Of a stretch of DNA of 64,000 bases, positions 1 to 8,773 are shown one piece after another. A model generated the notes under the pieces. It was not told the origin of the DNA. It did not search any database and saw only the letters and a program-made list of their open reading frames with translations. Positions within the stretch are counted from its first letter, which is position 1. Every line of letters begins with the position of its first letter. The translations under genes were made by a program, and so were the position numbers. The stretch comes from Ignavibacteriales bacterium. Its GTDB lineage: Bacteria; Bacteroidota; Ignavibacteria; Ignavibacteriales; SURF-24. The stretch is taken from NCBI GenBank assembly GCA_026390815.1, contig JAPLFH010000007.1, positions 1-64,000 of the forward strand, read 5' to 3'.

Positions 1-78
1 ACAGATGAAATAATAATGCAGTATATAGAAAATCAAGAATTGGAACGAGAGGATGGAGATTTTAAGATTTCAGAATAA
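1..78 (+). CDS. C-terminal end of an unidentified protein (partial)
   Basis: An open frame enters from the left edge and stops at TAA 76-78. Only 25 residues are visible, acidic and ending DFKISE. This is too little for a family assignment. It is followed by a hairpin at 110-131 before the next gene. The frame is inferred from its openness to the window edge, so it could be fortuitous. Confidence 0.4.
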   Translation, partial: TDEIIMQYIENQELEREDGDFKISE

Positions 79-109
79 ACCTTTAGTCGTCCTTTAGACG
101 AAAACGAAG

Positions 110-131
110 CTACCGCCTTCGTAGGCGGTAG
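110..131 (+). terminator. GC-rich hairpin, possible terminator
   Basis: CTACCGCC (110-117), loop TTCGTA, GGCGGTAG (124-131) form a perfect 8-bp stem in AT-rich sequence. No T-tract follows, so Rho-independent termination is uncertain. It lies between the partial upstream gene and the next gene. Confidence 0.35.
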
Positions 132-269
132 TAATTCACTTTTATCAATTGAAGACGGATAATTTTATCCAAACTAAAAAGATGATATTGTTGAGGTAGA
201 AATTTATCGGCTGCCAAGGTAATATCATAAAGAAAATTAAAATGAAAAACACAACTACAGAGTGTACTT

Positions 270-776
270 ATGAAAAGAATATTATTATTGATCACTTTAT
301 TTAACTGTTATAGTATTACAAACGCACAATGGTTTTGGCAAAATCCATTACCACAAGGTAATTCACTAAACAGTGTAAAATTTATTACATCAACAGTTGG
401 CTGGGTTTTACAATTAAGCGGAACATACAATGTATTAGCTGGTGTATCCTTTACCGACGCAAATAACGGGACGGTAGTTGGTCAATACGGTATAATTCTA
501 AGAACAACAAACGGTGGAACAACCTGGCTTTTGCAACCAAGCGGAACCGCAAACGATTTGAATGGTGTCTCATTTACTGATGTAAATAACGGGACGGCTG
601 TCGGTGATGGCGGTACAATACTCAGAACAACAAATGGTGGAATAACCTGGACTTCACAATTAAGTGATAAAATATATTTATTAAATGGTGTCTTCTTTAC
701 CGATGCAAATAATGGGACGGCAGTTGGTTGCCTACAAATCCTTAGAACTACGGACGGCGGAACAACCCTGGGCTGA
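270..776 (+). CDS. YCF48/BNR-repeat secreted protein, N-terminal part (frameshifted)
   Basis: N-terminal signal peptide (MKRILLLITLFNCYSITNAQ) followed by ~41-residue repeats of the YCF48/BNR beta-propeller type, each with SFTDxNNGTxVG and ILRTTxGGxTW. The frame ends at TGA 774-776 just after GGTT. Dropping one C from CCC 766-768 restores GGTTW-AEQ and joins it to the frame ending at 1305. The product was therefore probably a single ~345-residue T9SS-exported propeller. The first repeat also looks internally deleted: after STVGW (nt ~396-410) the text jumps straight to the start of the next repeat. The frame may be a true pseudogene or a sequencing indel. Confidence 0.7.
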   Translation: MKRILLLITLFNCYSITNAQWFWQNPLPQGNSLNSVKFITSTVGWVLQLSGTYNVLAGVSFTDANNGTVVGQYGIILRTTNGGTTWLLQPSGTANDLNGVSFTDVNNGTAVGDGGTILRTTNGGITWTSQLSDKIYLLNGVFFTDANNGTAVGCLQILRTTDGGTTLG

Positions 777-1305
777 ACAATCAAGTGGAACATCTGACTA
801 TTTGACTAGTGTCTCCTTTACCGATGCCAACAATGGGACGGTTGTTGGTTTGGGCGGCATAATCCTCAGAACCACAGATGGAGGAGTAATCTGGAATTTA
901 CAATCAAAAAATCCCGGCTTATTTGATGTTTCCTTTACCGATTCAAATAAGGGAACCGCTGTTGGTATGAATGGTACAATTCTCAGAACCACAAACGGTG
1001 GTGTTACTTTTATTGGAGATGAAAATGGCAAAGCTAAACCGCAAGAATATATACTTGCACAGAATTATCCGAATCCTTTTAATCCAACAACCAGAATAAA
1101 ATTTTCAATTCCTCAAATTGGTTTAGTTACGATTAAAGTTTATAATTTACTTGGTAACCTTGTAACAACTTTAGTTAACCAGGATAAACCAGCAGGAAAT
1201 TATGAAGTTGAATTTAATGGAGCAGGTTTATCAAGCGGTGTGTATTTTTACACTTTACAATCAGGTAGTTTTAGAGAAATAAAGAAATTTATTTTGATTA
1301 AGTAA
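685..1305 (+). CDS. YCF48/BNR-repeat protein, C-terminal part with T9SS type A sorting domain
   Basis: This is the downstream half of the frameshifted gene starting at 270; meaningful sequence begins near 769, the part before it being out-of-frame shadow. It holds two complete propeller repeats (SFTDANNGTVVG, SFTDSNKGTAVG) and then a linker and a type IX sorting domain: NYPNPFNPTT, KVYNLLGNLV, SSGVYFYTL and a basic end (KKFILIK). Such domains send proteins through T9SS for release or surface anchoring. It has no signal peptide of its own, so it would not be exported unless joined to the first half. Confidence 0.7.
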   Translation: MVSSLPMQIMGRQLVAYKSLELRTAEQPWAEQSSGTSDYLTSVSFTDANNGTVVGLGGIILRTTDGGVIWNLQSKNPGLFDVSFTDSNKGTAVGMNGTILRTTNGGVTFIGDENGKAKPQEYILAQNYPNPFNPTTRIKFSIPQIGLVTIKVYNLLGNLVTTLVNQDKPAGNYEVEFNGAGLSSGVYFYTLQSGSFREIKKFILIK

Positions 1306-1328
1306 AAAAGCTGGAAGAAAAGAAAAGT

Positions 1329-2252
1329 ATGGATGTATCAGTTATTATAGTTAACTACATTTCGAATGAACTGCTGGAAGATTGCTTAAATTCTTTAATA
1401 AAATTTACCAAAGAAATAGAATATGAAATTATAGTTGTTGATAATAATTCTATCGTTGGGAAAGTAGAAGACGTAACTTCAAAATATCCGAATATTATTT
1501 TAATAAAGAATCAACTAAACAAAGGCTTTTCAGCAGCAAACAATCAGGGTATTGAAATTGCCAGAGGCAAGTATCTTTTAATCTTGAATAATGATACAAT
1601 TTTTATTGAGAATACTATCAAGAAAGTTTTTGATTTTGTCACTTCAAAAAATGAAAAGATGATAGTTGGTTGTAAACTTTTAAATCAGGATAAAAGCTGG
1701 CAAAATTCATTCTTCGATTTCCCTTCACCTTTTAATTCTTTTACCTCAAACTTTTTTCTTTATAAATTGTTTCCTAAAACAAAGTTCAACAAGTACAACC
1801 AATTTAATAACGGTATCTCCGAGATTTCAGAAGTAGATGTTGTTACCGGTGCATTTATGCTTTGTCCAACAGACGCAATTAAAAAATTAAAAGGATTCGA
1901 TGAACGTTTCTTCTTTTATTCAGAAGAGATCGATTTGTGTTATCGATTCAAAAAAGATTTTGGAAAGGTTTATTATTTTCCTGTGACTTCCTTAATTCAT
2001 ATAGGTGGTGCAACAGTAGATAAAATGCAATGGTTTAAATATAAAAATCAGGCAAAGGTGTATATTCAGTTCTTTCAAAAGCATTATAAGGGAATGAGTT
2101 TATTTTTCGCTATCCTTTCTCATTTTATTGGTTTACTCTTAAGAATCCTGCTATCTTTTTTTTCAGGCTTGATAACTTTCCGAAAAAGTCATCTCATAAA
2201 ATCATATTTTTACTTGCGTCAAATGTTTATTTATCCAAAGAATGTTTTTTAA
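1329..2252 (+). CDS. Family 2 glycosyltransferase (rhamnosyltransferase-like)
   Basis: A GT-A fold starts at MDVSVIIVNY, with nucleotide-sugar binding VVDNN (36-40), the metal-binding NNDT (87-90), VVTGAFML (171-178) and the acceptor-side YSEEIDLCYR (197-206) typical of dTDP-rhamnosyl/RfbF-like transferases. A hydrophobic C-terminal segment (~250-283) would hold it at the cytoplasmic membrane. First gene of the polysaccharide cluster, 24 nt after the T9SS gene and 26 nt before the epimerase. Donor and acceptor sugars cannot be read from the sequence. Confidence 0.85.
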   Translation: MDVSVIIVNYISNELLEDCLNSLIKFTKEIEYEIIVVDNNSIVGKVEDVTSKYPNIILIKNQLNKGFSAANNQGIEIARGKYLLILNNDTIFIENTIKKVFDFVTSKNEKMIVGCKLLNQDKSWQNSFFDFPSPFNSFTSNFFLYKLFPKTKFNKYNQFNNGISEISEVDVVTGAFMLCPTDAIKKLKGFDERFFFYSEEIDLCYRFKKDFGKVYYFPVTSLIHIGGATVDKMQWFKYKNQAKVYIQFFQKHYKGMSLFFAILSHFIGLLLRILLSFFSGLITFRKSHLIKSYFYLRQMFIYPKNVF

Positions 2253-2278
2253 TAATTACTCAATTCCTGGAATACTCA

Positions 2279-3418
2279 ATGAAAAAAATAATGGTTCTCT
2301 TTGGTACTCGTCCGGAAGCAATTAAACTGGCTCCGGTAATTAAAGCGCTTAAAAAAGAAAAAGGATTTAAAACTTTAGTCTGTTCAACCGGACAGCATCG
2401 CGAAATGCTCCGCCAGGTTTTAGATATTTTTAAAATAAAGATTGATGCCGACCTCGATTTAATGAAACCTAATCAGGATCTATTTGATATTACGGTTTAC
2501 TCAGTGGCAAGACTGAAGGAAGTTTTGGCAAAGTATAAACCTGATCTTTTAATCGTGCAGGGAGATACTTCCACGGCATTTGTTTCTGCTCTTTCAGCTT
2601 TCTATAAAAAAATAAAGATTGGACATGTTGAAGCAGGTTTGCGTAGTTATAATATTTACAGTCCTTATCCGGAAGAAGCAAACAGAAGATTCATTTCAGT
2701 TATTACAAATTACCACTGGACGCCAACAATTGATTCCAAGAAATGTTTGTTATCGGAAGGAATTCCACCAAAGGATGTTTATGTTACCGGAAACACTGTT
2801 ATTGATGCTTTGAATGAAGTAAAAGATTTACTAAGTAAACCGGTTCATTCCAAAAAGATTGAACAATCATTGCAGGAAAATCTTCCTGAAGATTTCTTTA
2901 AGAAAAAATTTGTTTTAATTACAATGCACCGGCGTGAAAAATTTGGAGAAGAATTTAATAACTCTCTTGTTGCAATTAAAGAACTTTCAGAAAAACATAC
3001 TGAATTGAATTTCGTTTATCCTGTTCACTTAAACCCGAATGTAAAAGGTCCGGTTCATTTCATATTATCTAAATCCACGAATATTTATCTTATTCCACCG
3101 CAGGATTATCTGAACTTCATCTACTTAATGAGCAAATGTTATTTCATAATGAGTGATTCCGGAGGAGTTCAGGAAGAATGTTTCGTTTTCCGTAAACCAA
3201 TTATTGTTATGCGTGATGTTACTGAAAGGAATGAAGCAATTAAAGCGGGTTATGCTTTTTTGGTTGGCAGCAATCCAACAAAAATTAAAAGACAATTTGA
3301 ATCGATAAATAAAAAACTCTCCGATGGTTTCAACTACTTCAGAACTAAAAATCCCTTCGGTGATGGAAAAGCATCTGAAAGGATTGTGAAAATAATAAAG
3401 AAGGATTTTGTAGAATAA
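2279..3418 (+). CDS. wecB: UDP-N-acetylglucosamine 2-epimerase (non-hydrolysing)
   Basis: 379 residues, the normal family length. Interconverts UDP-GlcNAc and UDP-ManNAc in the cytoplasm, supplying ManNAc-type sugars to surface polysaccharide. Visible family motifs: GTRPEAIKLAP (9-19), QGDT (94-97), HVEAGLR (116-122), PEEANRR (131-137), MHRRE (216-220) and the UDP-binding SDSGGVQEE (292-300). All are intact. It follows the GT2 gene closely and is followed by a MITE-like repeat that separates it from the next transferase. Confidence 0.93.
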   Translation: MKKIMVLFGTRPEAIKLAPVIKALKKEKGFKTLVCSTGQHREMLRQVLDIFKIKIDADLDLMKPNQDLFDITVYSVARLKEVLAKYKPDLLIVQGDTSTAFVSALSAFYKKIKIGHVEAGLRSYNIYSPYPEEANRRFISVITNYHWTPTIDSKKCLLSEGIPPKDVYVTGNTVIDALNEVKDLLSKPVHSKKIEQSLQENLPEDFFKKKFVLITMHRREKFGEEFNNSLVAIKELSEKHTELNFVYPVHLNPNVKGPVHFILSKSTNIYLIPPQDYLNFIYLMSKCYFIMSDSGGVQEECFVFRKPIIVMRDVTERNEAIKAGYAFLVGSNPTKIKRQFESINKKLSDGFNYFRTKNPFGDGKASERIVKIIKKDFVE

Positions 3419-3430
3419 ATCGATATTAGA

Positions 3431-3545
3431 AACATCTGAAAAATTAATAATTAGTTGAGTGTCATTCCCACGAAAGTGGGAATCTAGAATAAATTCAGTA
3501 GATTCCTGCTTTCGCAGGAATGACATATTGAATTTTTCAGAAGTT
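3431..3545. repeat. MITE-like nested palindromic element (115 bp)
   Basis: Outer arms AACATCTGAAAAATT (3431-3445) and AATTTTTCAGAAGTT (3531-3545) are inverted copies with 1 mismatch in 15. Inside are two hairpins: ATTCCCAC-GAAA-GTGGGAAT and ATTCCTGC-TTTC-GCAGGAAT, themselves bounded by TGTCAT and ATGACA (3460-3525). TATTAG occurs on both sides (3424-3429, 3548-3553) and may be a target duplication. No open frame encodes a transposase; short frames over it are shadows. Confidence 0.75.
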
Positions 3546-3669
3546 ACTATTAGTAATTCCTTGTTCTTTGTTCAACTTTTCTTTTCTCATTCACAGTGTA
3601 ATTTATGTGGAGTTACACCTATTATTTCCTTAATTTTGCTATCGAATTTAATGAAGCAACAATTACCTG

Positions 3670-4842
3670 ATGATTTCAAATCGCGATATAATTATTTTTG
3701 GAGATGACTGGGGCAGGTTTCCATCAACTATCCAACATATTGGAAAGGTCTTATCAAAAACTAATAGAATTCTATGGATAGGTTCGCTTGGACTAAGAAA
3801 ACCAGAACTCAAATTAAAAGATTTGAAAAGAGTATTTGAAAAGGTTTCAAATCTATTTGAAAGAAAAAATATTGAATCAGAAAAATTACCAGTCATAGAA
3901 CTTCATCCGTTTGTACTTCCTTTTCACGATTTTGAGTTTGTTAGAAAGCTGAATAAAAAATTTATTATCAGCTCGATTAGAAAAAAAATTAGTGAGTTGA
4001 AATTTCAAAACCCAATTCTGATTACTTCTTCTCCAATTATTGCCGATTTGATTGGTGAATTTAACGAATCATCCGCACATTACTTTTGTCTTGATGATTA
4101 TACTCTTTTTGATGGAGCATTTAAGTCTCTTTTAATTCTTGAAAAGCAATTGCTTGGAAAAGTCGATAGCTGTTTTTCAATCTCAGACGTTCTTATGAAA
4201 AGCAGAATACCTAAATCTGGAAAAAGCTATTTCCTTCCACAAGGTGTGGAGTCCGGGCATTTTACAAGTGCAAGTATTGAAATTCCAAATGAAATAAAAA
4301 ATTTAAAGAAACCGGTTATAGGATTTTTTGGTTTGCTTGCTCCATGGATTAATATCGATCTGATTTGCAAGTCCGCCTGTAATTATCCTGAGTATACTTT
4401 TTTAATAATTGGAAAGCCGGCAACTGATATCTCTCAATTTGATGAAATAAAAAATCTAAAATTTGTAGGAGAAATTCCTTATAAAGAACTTCCAGCGTAT
4501 GCAAAAGTTTTTGATGTTGGATTAATTCCTTTTAAAGTAAACGAACTTACAATTGCTGCCAATCCAATTAAGCTACTGGAGTATTTATCAATGGGAATTC
4601 CAGTTGTATCTACAGACCTTCCGGAAGCAGCAAAGTTTAAAGATTATATTTTTATTGCAAAAGATGACAAGGAATTTATAAATCAGATCCAGACTGCTGT
4701 TTTAGATAACCAGCCTATAAGAAATAAAGCAAGAATGATAGAAGCGGAAAAATATTCCTGGCAATCGATTACAGAAAATATTTCTAAAAGTATTTTGGAA
4801 ATTGAAAAGGCAAAGAAGATTCTGGCAAAAGAGGTGAGATGA
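3670..4842 (+). CDS. Glycosyltransferase, GT4-like (GT-B fold)
   Basis: 390 residues. The C-terminal half carries the GT-B pattern: KPVIGFFGLLAPW opening the donor domain, FVGEIPYKELPAY, DVGLIPFK, and KLLEYLSMGIPVVSTDLPE, the E-x7-E-like donor-binding stretch. The N-terminal half (IIIFGDDWGRFPSTIQHIG) fits the acceptor domain of transferases for exported polysaccharide. ATG 3670 is chosen because it opens the conserved N-terminal strand. Its stop overlaps the next start (ATGA at 4839), so the two transferases are probably translationally coupled. Specificity unknown. Confidence 0.82.
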   Translation: MISNRDIIIFGDDWGRFPSTIQHIGKVLSKTNRILWIGSLGLRKPELKLKDLKRVFEKVSNLFERKNIESEKLPVIELHPFVLPFHDFEFVRKLNKKFIISSIRKKISELKFQNPILITSSPIIADLIGEFNESSAHYFCLDDYTLFDGAFKSLLILEKQLLGKVDSCFSISDVLMKSRIPKSGKSYFLPQGVESGHFTSASIEIPNEIKNLKKPVIGFFGLLAPWINIDLICKSACNYPEYTFLIIGKPATDISQFDEIKNLKFVGEIPYKELPAYAKVFDVGLIPFKVNELTIAANPIKLLEYLSMGIPVVSTDLPEAAKFKDYIFIAKDDKEFINQIQTAVLDNQPIRNKARMIEAEKYSWQSITENISKSILEIEKAKKILAKEVR

Positions 4843-6059
4843 ATTTTATCTTAGTTACACAATATTATCCACCGGTTATTGGCGGCGGTTCGCAGCGCAG
4901 CGTTGGCTTTGTGGAAGAATTATCTAAACTTGGAGTAAAGGTTACAGTAGTTACACCTTTTCCAAGCTACCTTATGAGTAAAGAAGAAATAAAAACTAAA
5001 TTTAAGCTTTTTGAAAAAACCATTGAAGATGGAATAACAATCTATAGAACTTTTGTATATGCGAACGACAGGGGAAATTTTGTAAAACGAATGCTCTATT
5101 ATCTTAGCTTTACCTTTTCTTCTACACTCGTTACTCTTTTTCAGATTAAGGAAATGGATTTTATTTTAACAGTATCGCCTCCGCTTTTTACCGGCATATC
5201 TGGCATCATCGTAAAAAAATTTAAAAAGGTAAAATTTATTTTTGATATAGGAGACTTATGGCCCGAGTCTGCAATTCAGCTTGGTTTTCTTAAAAATAAA
5301 ACCGCAATTCAACTTGCGGAAAAATTAGAAAGAGCCATTTACAGAAACAGCGATATAGTTAATGTTGTTACTAAGTACACATTAAATAAACTTCAAAACT
5401 TGCATCCTTACATAAAAAAACTTCTATACGTTCCAAATTTTGTAAACAGTGAATCATACAAAAAGCAAAATAAAAACGATGAAATTTTGGTTAAACATAA
5501 TCTTAATAATAAACTGATTATCGGTTATGCTGGTAACATCGGCAGCGCACAGGGATTAAAAATAATGACTGATGCCGCCCTGCTTACAAAAGAAAATGAA
5601 AGGATATTTTATTTAATAATTGGTGATGGAGTAGAAAAAGGATTGCTTGAATCGGAAATAAGTAAAAATAAATTAAAAAATATTTTACTGCTTCCACCGG
5701 TTTCAAGGGATGAAATAATAAAATATATTTCAGTATTCGATTTGATGGTAGTGCCATTAGTAAAAAATGATTTGTTTAAAATTACTATTCCTTCAAAATT
5801 ATATGAAAGTATGGCTGCGGAAATTCCGGTTTTGCTTTGTGTAGATGGCGAAGCAAGAAAAATTGTTGAAGAAACCAATTGCGGTTATTATGTTGAACCT
5901 GAAAACGGAAAAATGCTTGCTGATAAAATTATTGAGTTTTCTAAAAGTAATCCTTCCACAAATTTACTTGGTGAAAATGGAAGAAAGCGAGCTGAAGAAG
6001 AATTTGACAGGAAAAGAGTAATAGAAATATTTTACAATGAACTTATAAGTGAAAAATAA
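4839..6059 (+). CDS. Glycosyltransferase family 4 (WbuB-like)
   Basis: 406 residues, GT-B fold. The N-terminal domain opens FILVTQYYPPVIGGGSQR with the glycine-rich loop typical of WbuB/WcaI-like GT4 enzymes that move amino-sugars (often L-FucNAc) in O-antigen or capsule assembly. The C-terminal domain has IIGYAGNIGSAQGL, FDLMVVPL and SKLYESMAAEIPVLL, the E-x7-E donor-binding region. It starts inside the previous stop (ATGA). A C-terminal FDRKRVIEIFYNEL segment closes the fold as in relatives. The exact sugar is not predictable. Confidence 0.87.
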   Translation: MNFILVTQYYPPVIGGGSQRSVGFVEELSKLGVKVTVVTPFPSYLMSKEEIKTKFKLFEKTIEDGITIYRTFVYANDRGNFVKRMLYYLSFTFSSTLVTLFQIKEMDFILTVSPPLFTGISGIIVKKFKKVKFIFDIGDLWPESAIQLGFLKNKTAIQLAEKLERAIYRNSDIVNVVTKYTLNKLQNLHPYIKKLLYVPNFVNSESYKKQNKNDEILVKHNLNNKLIIGYAGNIGSAQGLKIMTDAALLTKENERIFYLIIGDGVEKGLLESEISKNKLKNILLLPPVSRDEIIKYISVFDLMVVPLVKNDLFKITIPSKLYESMAAEIPVLLCVDGEARKIVEETNCGYYVEPENGKMLADKIIEFSKSNPSTNLLGENGRKRAEEEFDRKRVIEIFYNELISEK

Positions 6060-6128
6060 TTTTTAGCAAAATATGCTGTTTGTTCAATAATAATAAAATC
6101 GAAAAGAATAAAATCAAATAAAAGAATT

Positions 6129-7535
6129 GTGAACAAAAAAATTGAAATATTGCTTCTGCTTATTACGGATTTTATTGCAATTGGCTTAACCTGGTTTGCA
6201 TATTATTATATCAGGGTAGACGCAGGGTTTGTAATTTACACAATCAAACCAGGTTTATTCTTACCGGGCTTGGTAATTTATTTCTATTGGTTCATTATTT
6301 TTCTTTTTGTGGGAATGTATCGGACGTGGTTTGCAGCATCACGGTTTGATGAACTTTCCACATTATTCAAAGCATCATTTGTCGGAATCTTTATACTGTT
6401 TTTTTTAATTTTTGTTGATGATACTTCATCACCTGATGCCACATCAAAAAGCAGATTCCTGATTTTTATTTACTGGGGATTTTTCCTTTCCTTTGTTGGA
6501 TTCGGTAGACTTTTCATCCGTAGCTTACAAAGAAATCTTCTAATAAAAGGATTTGGCAGAAAAAACACGTTGATAGTCGGATTCAATCAAAGAGCAAATA
6601 ATCTTCACGACCAGATTATTCGTTATAGGGCGCTTGGACTTGATATTGTTGGTTACATTGCAACTATTCCTGAAAATATTGAAAAAGAATACCGGGGCGT
6701 AAAGGTGTTGGATTCTGTTGAAAATATTGGTGCAGTAAACGAACTTTTTGGGATAAAAGAAGTTATTATTGCATTGGATAAACACCAGGAAGATGTTGTG
6801 ATGAATGTTATTTCTAAGTGCGATAGTAATGCAGTCGGAATAAAAATTCTTGCCGATCTTTATGAATTAATAAGCGGGCAGGCAAGAACTTCGCACATTT
6901 ATGGTTTTCCGCTTATTGATATTATGCCAGAGCTGATGCCTGAATGGGAGAAAAAAATCAAGCGATTGATGGATATTACAATTTCATTAATCATTTTAAT
7001 ACTAACTGCACCAATAACTATTTTAACTTTTATCGCTATAAAATTAGATACCAAAGGTCCAATCTTTTATAAACAAAATAGAGCGGGTATGAATGGCAGG
7101 GAATTTAACATTATTAAATTCCGTTCCATGAAGCAAGATGCAGAAAAATTATCAGGTCCTGTATGGTCGCAAAAAAATGATCCGCGGATTACAAGAGTTG
7201 GAAGAGTTATACGCACTGTAAGAATTGATGAAATCCCGCAAATGATTAATATTCTAAAAGGGGAAATGAGCCTTGTTGGACCACGCCCGGAAAGACCTTT
7301 CTTTGTAGAAAAACTTTCGGAAGAAATCCCATTGTACAAAAAGAGATTACGAGTTCGCCCCGGAGTAACTGGCTGGGCGCAGGTAAAACATAAATATGAT
7401 GAGAGTATTGAAGATGTAAAAACAAAACTTCGGTACGATCTTTTTTATATAGAAAATATGTCGCTTAGAATGGATCTAAAAATTATTTTCCGTACTGTCT
7501 TTGTCGTTCTGTTCGGCAAAGGACATTTTGATTAA
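6129..7535 (+). CDS. Undecaprenyl-phosphate sugar phosphotransferase (initiating PGT)
   Basis: 468 residues, WbaP/WcaJ-like polyprenyl glycosylphosphotransferase, which loads the first sugar-1-phosphate onto undecaprenyl phosphate. N-terminal membrane helices (~1-135), a nucleotide-binding-like middle domain (NTLIVGFNQRANNL, ~140-240) and a complete catalytic domain from ~275: FRSMKQDAE (~331), RIDEIPQM (~364), SLVGPRPERP (~381) and RPGVTGWAQV. The start is GTG 6129. An ATG gene with a strong AAGGAG site follows 14 nt after its stop. Compare the degenerate copy of this domain in the protein at 9582. Confidence 0.92.
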   Translation: MNKKIEILLLLITDFIAIGLTWFAYYYIRVDAGFVIYTIKPGLFLPGLVIYFYWFIIFLFVGMYRTWFAASRFDELSTLFKASFVGIFILFFLIFVDDTSSPDATSKSRFLIFIYWGFFLSFVGFGRLFIRSLQRNLLIKGFGRKNTLIVGFNQRANNLHDQIIRYRALGLDIVGYIATIPENIEKEYRGVKVLDSVENIGAVNELFGIKEVIIALDKHQEDVVMNVISKCDSNAVGIKILADLYELISGQARTSHIYGFPLIDIMPELMPEWEKKIKRLMDITISLIILILTAPITILTFIAIKLDTKGPIFYKQNRAGMNGREFNIIKFRSMKQDAEKLSGPVWSQKNDPRITRVGRVIRTVRIDEIPQMINILKGEMSLVGPRPERPFFVEKLSEEIPLYKKRLRVRPGVTGWAQVKHKYDESIEDVKTKLRYDLFYIENMSLRMDLKIIFRTVFVVLFGKGHFD

Positions 7536-7549
7536 TAAAAGGAGAACTT

Positions 7550-8653
7550 ATGAAAATCCCAATGGTTGACCTTAAAAAACAATATGAAGCAATTAAAGAA
7601 GAAATTGATTCATCAATAATGGAAGTGGTTGAATCAACACAATTTATTCTTGGAAAAAAAGTAGGCGAATTTGAAAGCAACTGTGCTGGTTACCTGGATG
7701 TGAAATTTGCAATTGCTTGTGCAAGTGGAACAGATGCATTGCAAGTTGCAATGATGGCTCTTGATATAAAAACTGGTGATGAAGTTATTACTACTCCATT
7801 TACTTTTGTTGCAACTGCAGAAACTATCGCCATCCTTGGTGCAGTGCCGGTTTATGTTGATATAGATGAAAAGACTTACAATATCGATCCGGAAAAAATT
7901 GAAGCTGCAATTACTCCAAAAACGAAAGCAATTATTCCTGTTCACATTTACGGACAATCTGTTGATCTTGATCCGATTTTGGCTATTGCCAGAAAACATA
8001 ATCTTTATGTTATTGAAGATGCAGCACAGGCATTTGGAACCGAGTATAAAGGAAAAAAAGTTTGTGGATTTGGTGATGTTGCTGCAACAAGTTATTTCCC
8101 AAGTAAAAATCTTGGCGCATATGGTGATGCAGGTATGATGTTTACGCAGGATGAAAAGATTGCGGAAAAGTTAAAGATGATTGCACTTCACGGTTCTAAA
8201 GAACGTTACATACATGAAATACTTGGTGTAAATTCCCGTATGGATACATTGCAGGCCGCAGTTCTGAATGTTAAATTGAAACATATCGATGAGTGGAACA
8301 AAGCCCGAGCAAAGAATGCTGATTTGTACCGGGAAGGATTAAAAAATGCTGATTTAATACTTCCATACGTTGCAGAATTTTCTACACATATTTATCATCA
8401 GTTTACAATTAGAGTAAAGGATAGAGACGGCTTACAAAAACATCTTACAGAAAAAGGAATTCCTTCGGCAGTACATTATCCAATTCCTTTACATATGCAG
8501 CCGGCTTTTAAGGATGTAAATAGAAAATATAATTTGCCAATAGCTGATAAAATGGCAAAAGAAGTTGTTTCTTTACCAATGTTTCCGGAACTAACAAAGG
8601 AACAAATTGTATATATTACTGAAGCAATAATTGAATTTGTTGGGAAGAAATAA
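7550..8653 (+). CDS. DegT/DnrJ/EryC1/StrS aminotransferase (nucleotide-sugar)
   Basis: 367 residues, PLP-dependent sugar aminotransferase. IPMVDLKKQY at the start, ASGTDALQVA (PLP phosphate loop), VYVDIDEKTYNIDP, IIPVHIYGQ, EDAAQAFG and the Schiff-base lysine in PSKNLGAYGDAG (Lys186). It most resembles WbpE/FdtB-type enzymes that aminate 3-keto (or 4-keto) nucleotide sugars for polysaccharide. Well-formed AAGGAG at 7540-7545 fixes the start. It sits directly after the initiating transferase, so it probably makes the amino sugar for the first or an early residue. Confidence 0.9.
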   Translation: MKIPMVDLKKQYEAIKEEIDSSIMEVVESTQFILGKKVGEFESNCAGYLDVKFAIACASGTDALQVAMMALDIKTGDEVITTPFTFVATAETIAILGAVPVYVDIDEKTYNIDPEKIEAAITPKTKAIIPVHIYGQSVDLDPILAIARKHNLYVIEDAAQAFGTEYKGKKVCGFGDVAATSYFPSKNLGAYGDAGMMFTQDEKIAEKLKMIALHGSKERYIHEILGVNSRMDTLQAAVLNVKLKHIDEWNKARAKNADLYREGLKNADLILPYVAEFSTHIYHQFTIRVKDRDGLQKHLTEKGIPSAVHYPIPLHMQPAFKDVNRKYNLPIADKMAKEVVSLPMFPELTKEQIVYITEAIIEFVGKK

Positions 8654-8773
8654 GGACCATAATGGAATTATTGTTTTAAAAATGTTTTGTTTAATTAAAG
8701 ATAAAATGTTCAATTGTTTTTAGCAGGATTATAATTTCACAATTTTATTGTATTAAACTTTTATTTGGTGATA

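Noticed and set aside
3459-3707. 82-residue frame over the MITE, and the opposite-strand frame 3125-3526
   Set aside because: Their sequence (SFPRKWESR / SFLRKQEST) is the translated palindrome, a frequent false gene.
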